Both the position numbers and the translations under genes were made by a program. Below, in pieces: positions 16,600-17,906 of a stretch of 17,906 nucleotides of DNA; position 1 is the stretch's first letter; the number at the start of each line of letters is the position of its first letter. Under the pieces are notes generated by a model. That model saw only the letters and a program-made list of their open reading frames with translations. It did no database searches and was not told the DNA's origin. Source of the stretch: Methanomassiliicoccaceae archaeon UBA113 (GTDB lineage Archaea > Thermoplasmatota > Thermoplasmata > Methanomassiliicoccales > Methanomethylophilaceae); the NCBI GenBank assembly GCA_002506175.1, contig DAXB01000089.1:1-17906 (forward strand), written 5' to 3'.

Positions 16600-17040
16600 C
16601 CATCCCTTCCGTTACCCTTGAACGGATGTGGCCGAAGGTCCGTTTTCCGCTTCATGGCGCCTCTTCAGAGCCGAGGAGCCGCGGTTTAGACTTCTATCAG
16701 AACATCCCGACCCTTACAGCGGCCAAGGTTGGAGAGCAGTCAAAGGTACCCCGAAAGAAGCGGGGTTCCCGACAAGGCCGATGCTTCGGATCCATCCCAC
16801 GCGTTTCCACGCGTGCGGGAAATGCAGAGACCTGACCTACGGTAAACCAGACTGCGGACGAGTCCCGTGACCATACTAGATGATACGGGGAATCCGTTCC
16901 GGATCACACATATTCCCGGGCTCTCTTTCCAGGATGCACGATTCCGTCTATCTCAGATAGGATCAGCACGGCCGCTCCCGTCGGAGCGCCCTCTCAGTCC
17001 CGAGATTCCGTATGGAACCTCTAGACAGGGCTTCCCATCC
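16600..17040 (-). ncRNA. GC-rich structured leader or non-coding RNA candidate upstream of the surface operon
   Basis: This ~440-base stretch has no convincing protein gene. A hand count gives 243 G/C in 420 bases (16621-17040, 58%), more than the adjoining surface genes and far more than the A/T-rich 17041-17178. Hairpins seen: 16745-16769 (9-bp stem with one mismatch), ~16795-16820 (6-bp CACGCG/CGCGTG core plus flanking pairs across a bulge), 16890-16918 (nested GGGGAA/TTCCC around ATCCG/CGGAT), 16948-16960 (CTATCT/AGATAG) and 16973-16988 (CGCTCC/GGAGCG). The minus strand is preferred because a TATA-like element lies just upstream in that sense and the region runs directly into the ribosome binding site at 16584. 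I looked for conserved RNase P RNA, SRP RNA and tRNA signatures and found none. The strand and the exact ends are uncertain. Confidence 0.45.
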
Positions 17041-17065
17041 ATGTTTTTAAGAATTGTAGAGACTA

Positions 17066-17074
17066 GATTTAAAG
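17066..17074 (-). promoter_or_regulatory. Possible TATA box of the surface operon / structured leader
   Basis: In minus-strand sense CTTTAAATC lies about 25 bases upstream of the point (~17040) where sequence changes from A/T-rich to GC-rich. That is the expected distance from an archaeal TATA box to the transcription start. Transcription from here would give a leader of about 465 bases before ATG 16576. A second minus-strand candidate, TATAAAATAAAG, lies at 17165-17176. Confidence 0.4.
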
Positions 17075-17164
17075 CTTTACCTTAACTTTTATCCATTCGT
17101 CATAATAATGGTAAGTATTCGGCAGGCTGACTCAATCCTTACAGGACCCCATGACCTTCCCCTA

Positions 17165-17176
17165 CTTTATTTTATA
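17165..17176 (+). promoter_or_regulatory. TATA-like element just before the 17179 gene
   Basis: CTTTATTTTATA ends only 2 bases before ATG 17179. If it is a plus-strand TATA box, transcription would begin near 17195-17200. That would exclude ATG 17179 and favour the TTG at 17215, which has GGAG at 17203-17206. Alternatively it serves the minus strand, and the plus gene uses an element near 17067-17074 (ATTTAAAG). Confidence 0.35.
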
Positions 17177-17178
17177 CG

Positions 17179-17586
17179 ATGAAATTATCCGACATTCATA
17201 ACGGAGTAATATCCTTGCCTGGTCAAATCAACAAAAAGAAGCCCGCACCGCAGCAGTCTCAGGCCCCGTCCCAATCATACGGCGACAAGCCTGCGGCGAA
17301 GAAGAACAAGCCGGTGAGGACAAAGGAATCCACGAAGAAGCAGTCGATGCTGAACACGCACAAGCTCGCGCCGTTCAAGTACGACATGAACGAGATCCTC
17401 TCGGCATCGGGCATGGATCCCGCCAAGGCATCGTCATTCTTAGCATCGGTGATCGCGAAGGCGTCCCGCATCTCCACCAAGGAGGCCAAGGAGTTCGCGA
17501 AGACCTTCCTCGACGCAGGCGACCTGACCAAGGAGGAGTACGACAAGATCGGCAAGCTCCTCGACAGGTACAGCAAGTTCCGCTGA
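17179..17586 (+). CDS. Small lysine-rich protein of unknown function, 135 aa
   Basis: I do not recognise this family. Residues ~15-60 are rich in K, P, Q and S (NKKKPAPQQSQAPSQ, then PAAKKNKPVRTKESTKK) and look disordered. Residues ~60-135 look like a compact helical domain (MDPAKASSFLASVIAKASRI, KEAKEFAKTFLDAGDLTKEE). There is no signal peptide or membrane helix, so it is probably cytoplasmic; the basic tail could bind nucleic acid (inference). GC is about 55%, typical of a native gene. It lies 25 bases upstream of an ABC-class ATPase gene on the same strand, so the two probably form an operon. The ATG at 17179 has no Shine-Dalgarno sequence. A TTG at 17215 has GGAG 8 bases upstream and would shorten the protein by 12 residues. 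The first ~20 codons are more A/T-rich than the rest. Confidence 0.8.
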   Translation: MKLSDIHNGVISLPGQINKKKPAPQQSQAPSQSYGDKPAAKKNKPVRTKESTKKQSMLNTHKLAPFKYDMNEILSASGMDPAKASSFLASVIAKASRISTKEAKEFAKTFLDAGDLTKEEYDKIGKLLDRYSKFR

Positions 17587-17611
17587 CGGCGGAAGACGGG
17601 TGTTTTTCGAT

Positions 17612-17906
17612 ATGGCATCAGAGGAGATCCTCCGCAAGACGCTGAAGAACGCGGACGGGAAGCCTTTCGCCAAATACAAGGGGCTTGAGAACAGCTTCAT
17701 CCTCGAGGATTACGAGATAATCTTCGACGACGTCCAAAACGACAAGACCGGACACACTTTCATGAGGGTCAGGGTCCCGCTGAAGAAAGCGGGGTTCCCT
17801 CCCGAGTTCCATGACACAGAGATCAGGAGCATCGCCCTTAGGGACCTCATCGCGAGGCGCTTCTGGGAGTCGGCACGCACACATGCGCGCGCACCCATAC
17901 CCAAGA
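17612..17906 (+). CDS. Predicted ATPase of the ABC class (COG3044 / ABC_ATPase family), N-terminal part
   Basis: The frame is open from ATG 17612 to the window edge (98 codons), so only the N-terminal domain is visible. It follows the family's N-terminal pattern: L.....DGK.F.KYKGLE, then a short segment ending in DYEIIFDDVQND, then RVRVPLKKAGFPPE, then an IRSIALRDLIARRFWE helix. The full-length family is roughly 550-570 residues, with a Walker-type ATPase core after this domain, which would lie beyond the window. Its cellular role is not established. The gene starts 25 bases after the stop of the lysine-rich protein and is probably cotranscribed with it. The ribosome site is weak (GGGTG, about 15 bases upstream). 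Codon use and GC resemble the preceding gene. Confidence 0.85.
   Translation, partial: MASEEILRKTLKNADGKPFAKYKGLENSFILEDYEIIFDDVQNDKTGHTFMRVRVPLKKAGFPPEFHDTEIRSIALRDLIARRFWESARTHARAPIPK

Noticed and set aside
16577..16603. Upstream ATG at 16603 as start of the MBG protein
   Set aside because: The GGAGG ribosome site lies between this ATG and the ATG at 16576, and the nine extra residues (MGRCFGGKK) precede a complete signal peptide.
16758..16770. 13-base identity AAGCGGGGTTCCC shared with 17787-17799 inside the ABC-class ATPase gene
   Set aside because: A 13-base exact match is expected by chance about once or twice in a window of this size; the flanking sequence does not align further in a meaningful way.
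16628..16870. Plus-strand frame with a zinc-ribbon-like stretch (FHACGKCRDLTYGKPDCG) in the GC-rich non-coding region
   Set aside because: Only one CxxC-like pair with no second pair in zinc-finger spacing, no recognisable flanking domain, and no convincing ribosome site. The DNA is dominated by hairpins. Chance or a very degraded remnant is more likely.
16867..17085. Plus-strand 72-codon frame starting at GTG
   Set aside because: No ribosome site, a composition unlike a soluble protein (rich in Arg, Pro and Ser with no pattern), and it spans the abrupt GC change at ~17040.
17259..17884. Minus-strand open frames overlapping the right-hand genes
   Set aside because: They are shadows of two plus-strand genes with better coding character, one of which matches the ABC-class ATPase N-terminal pattern.
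1..17906. CRISPR array, insertion sequence, tRNA or rRNA
   Set aside because: Scanning by eye found no regularly spaced direct repeats with unique spacers, no transposase-like protein and no tRNA T-arm or rRNA signature. The repeats present are protein-coding LRR and InlB units.

Overview
The window looks like an archaeal chromosome segment, most probably from a host-associated methanogen of the Methanomassiliicoccales (Thermoplasmata) or a close relative. This is inferred from A/T-rich TATA-like elements upstream of the genes, GGAGG-type ribosome binding sites, and large secreted repeat proteins held by one C-terminal membrane helix with a short basic tail (no LPXTG or PGF-type sorting signal seen). 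The 17612 gene also resembles the ABC-class ATPase family (COG3044 type). No rRNA, tRNA or other taxonomic marker is present, so the assignment stays tentative.

About 15.8 kb (831-16576) is one tandem block of four large secreted surface proteins, all on the minus strand. In transcription order they are: (i) a 953-residue secreted protein with MBG/Ig-like domains and no membrane anchor (16576-13715); (ii) a ~727-residue anchored protein with four divergent InlB-type (BR) repeats, 16 bases downstream and probably cotranscribed (13698-11515); (iii) a giant 2329-residue protein with four blocks of BspA-type leucine-rich repeats, about nine InlB-B repeats and one BR repeat (11350-4361); (iv) a 1132-residue protein of the same general plan (4229-831). 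Proteins ii, iii and iv share an uncharacterised membrane-proximal module of about 115 residues, with a YYVSDDGK-like motif and a TTHFSDY-like motif, directly before the transmembrane helix. Strong hairpins followed by T-rich runs on the minus strand end the transcription units at 11454-11483, 4289-4344 and 791-820.

Left edge: a low-GC DUF3800 gene (102-698, minus strand), compositionally unlike its neighbours. Right edge: two plus-strand genes, a small lysine-rich protein of unknown function (17179-17586) and the N-terminal part of an ABC-class ATPase that runs off the window (17612-17906).

The most intriguing non-coding stretch is 16600-17040. It is about 58% GC by hand count, has no convincing protein gene, and contains several stable hairpins. 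It lies between an A/T-rich divergent promoter region (17041-17178) and the ribosome binding site of the first surface gene. It is either a long structured 5' leader of the surface-protein operon or a separate structured RNA. I could not match it to RNase P RNA, SRP RNA or a tRNA by eye.
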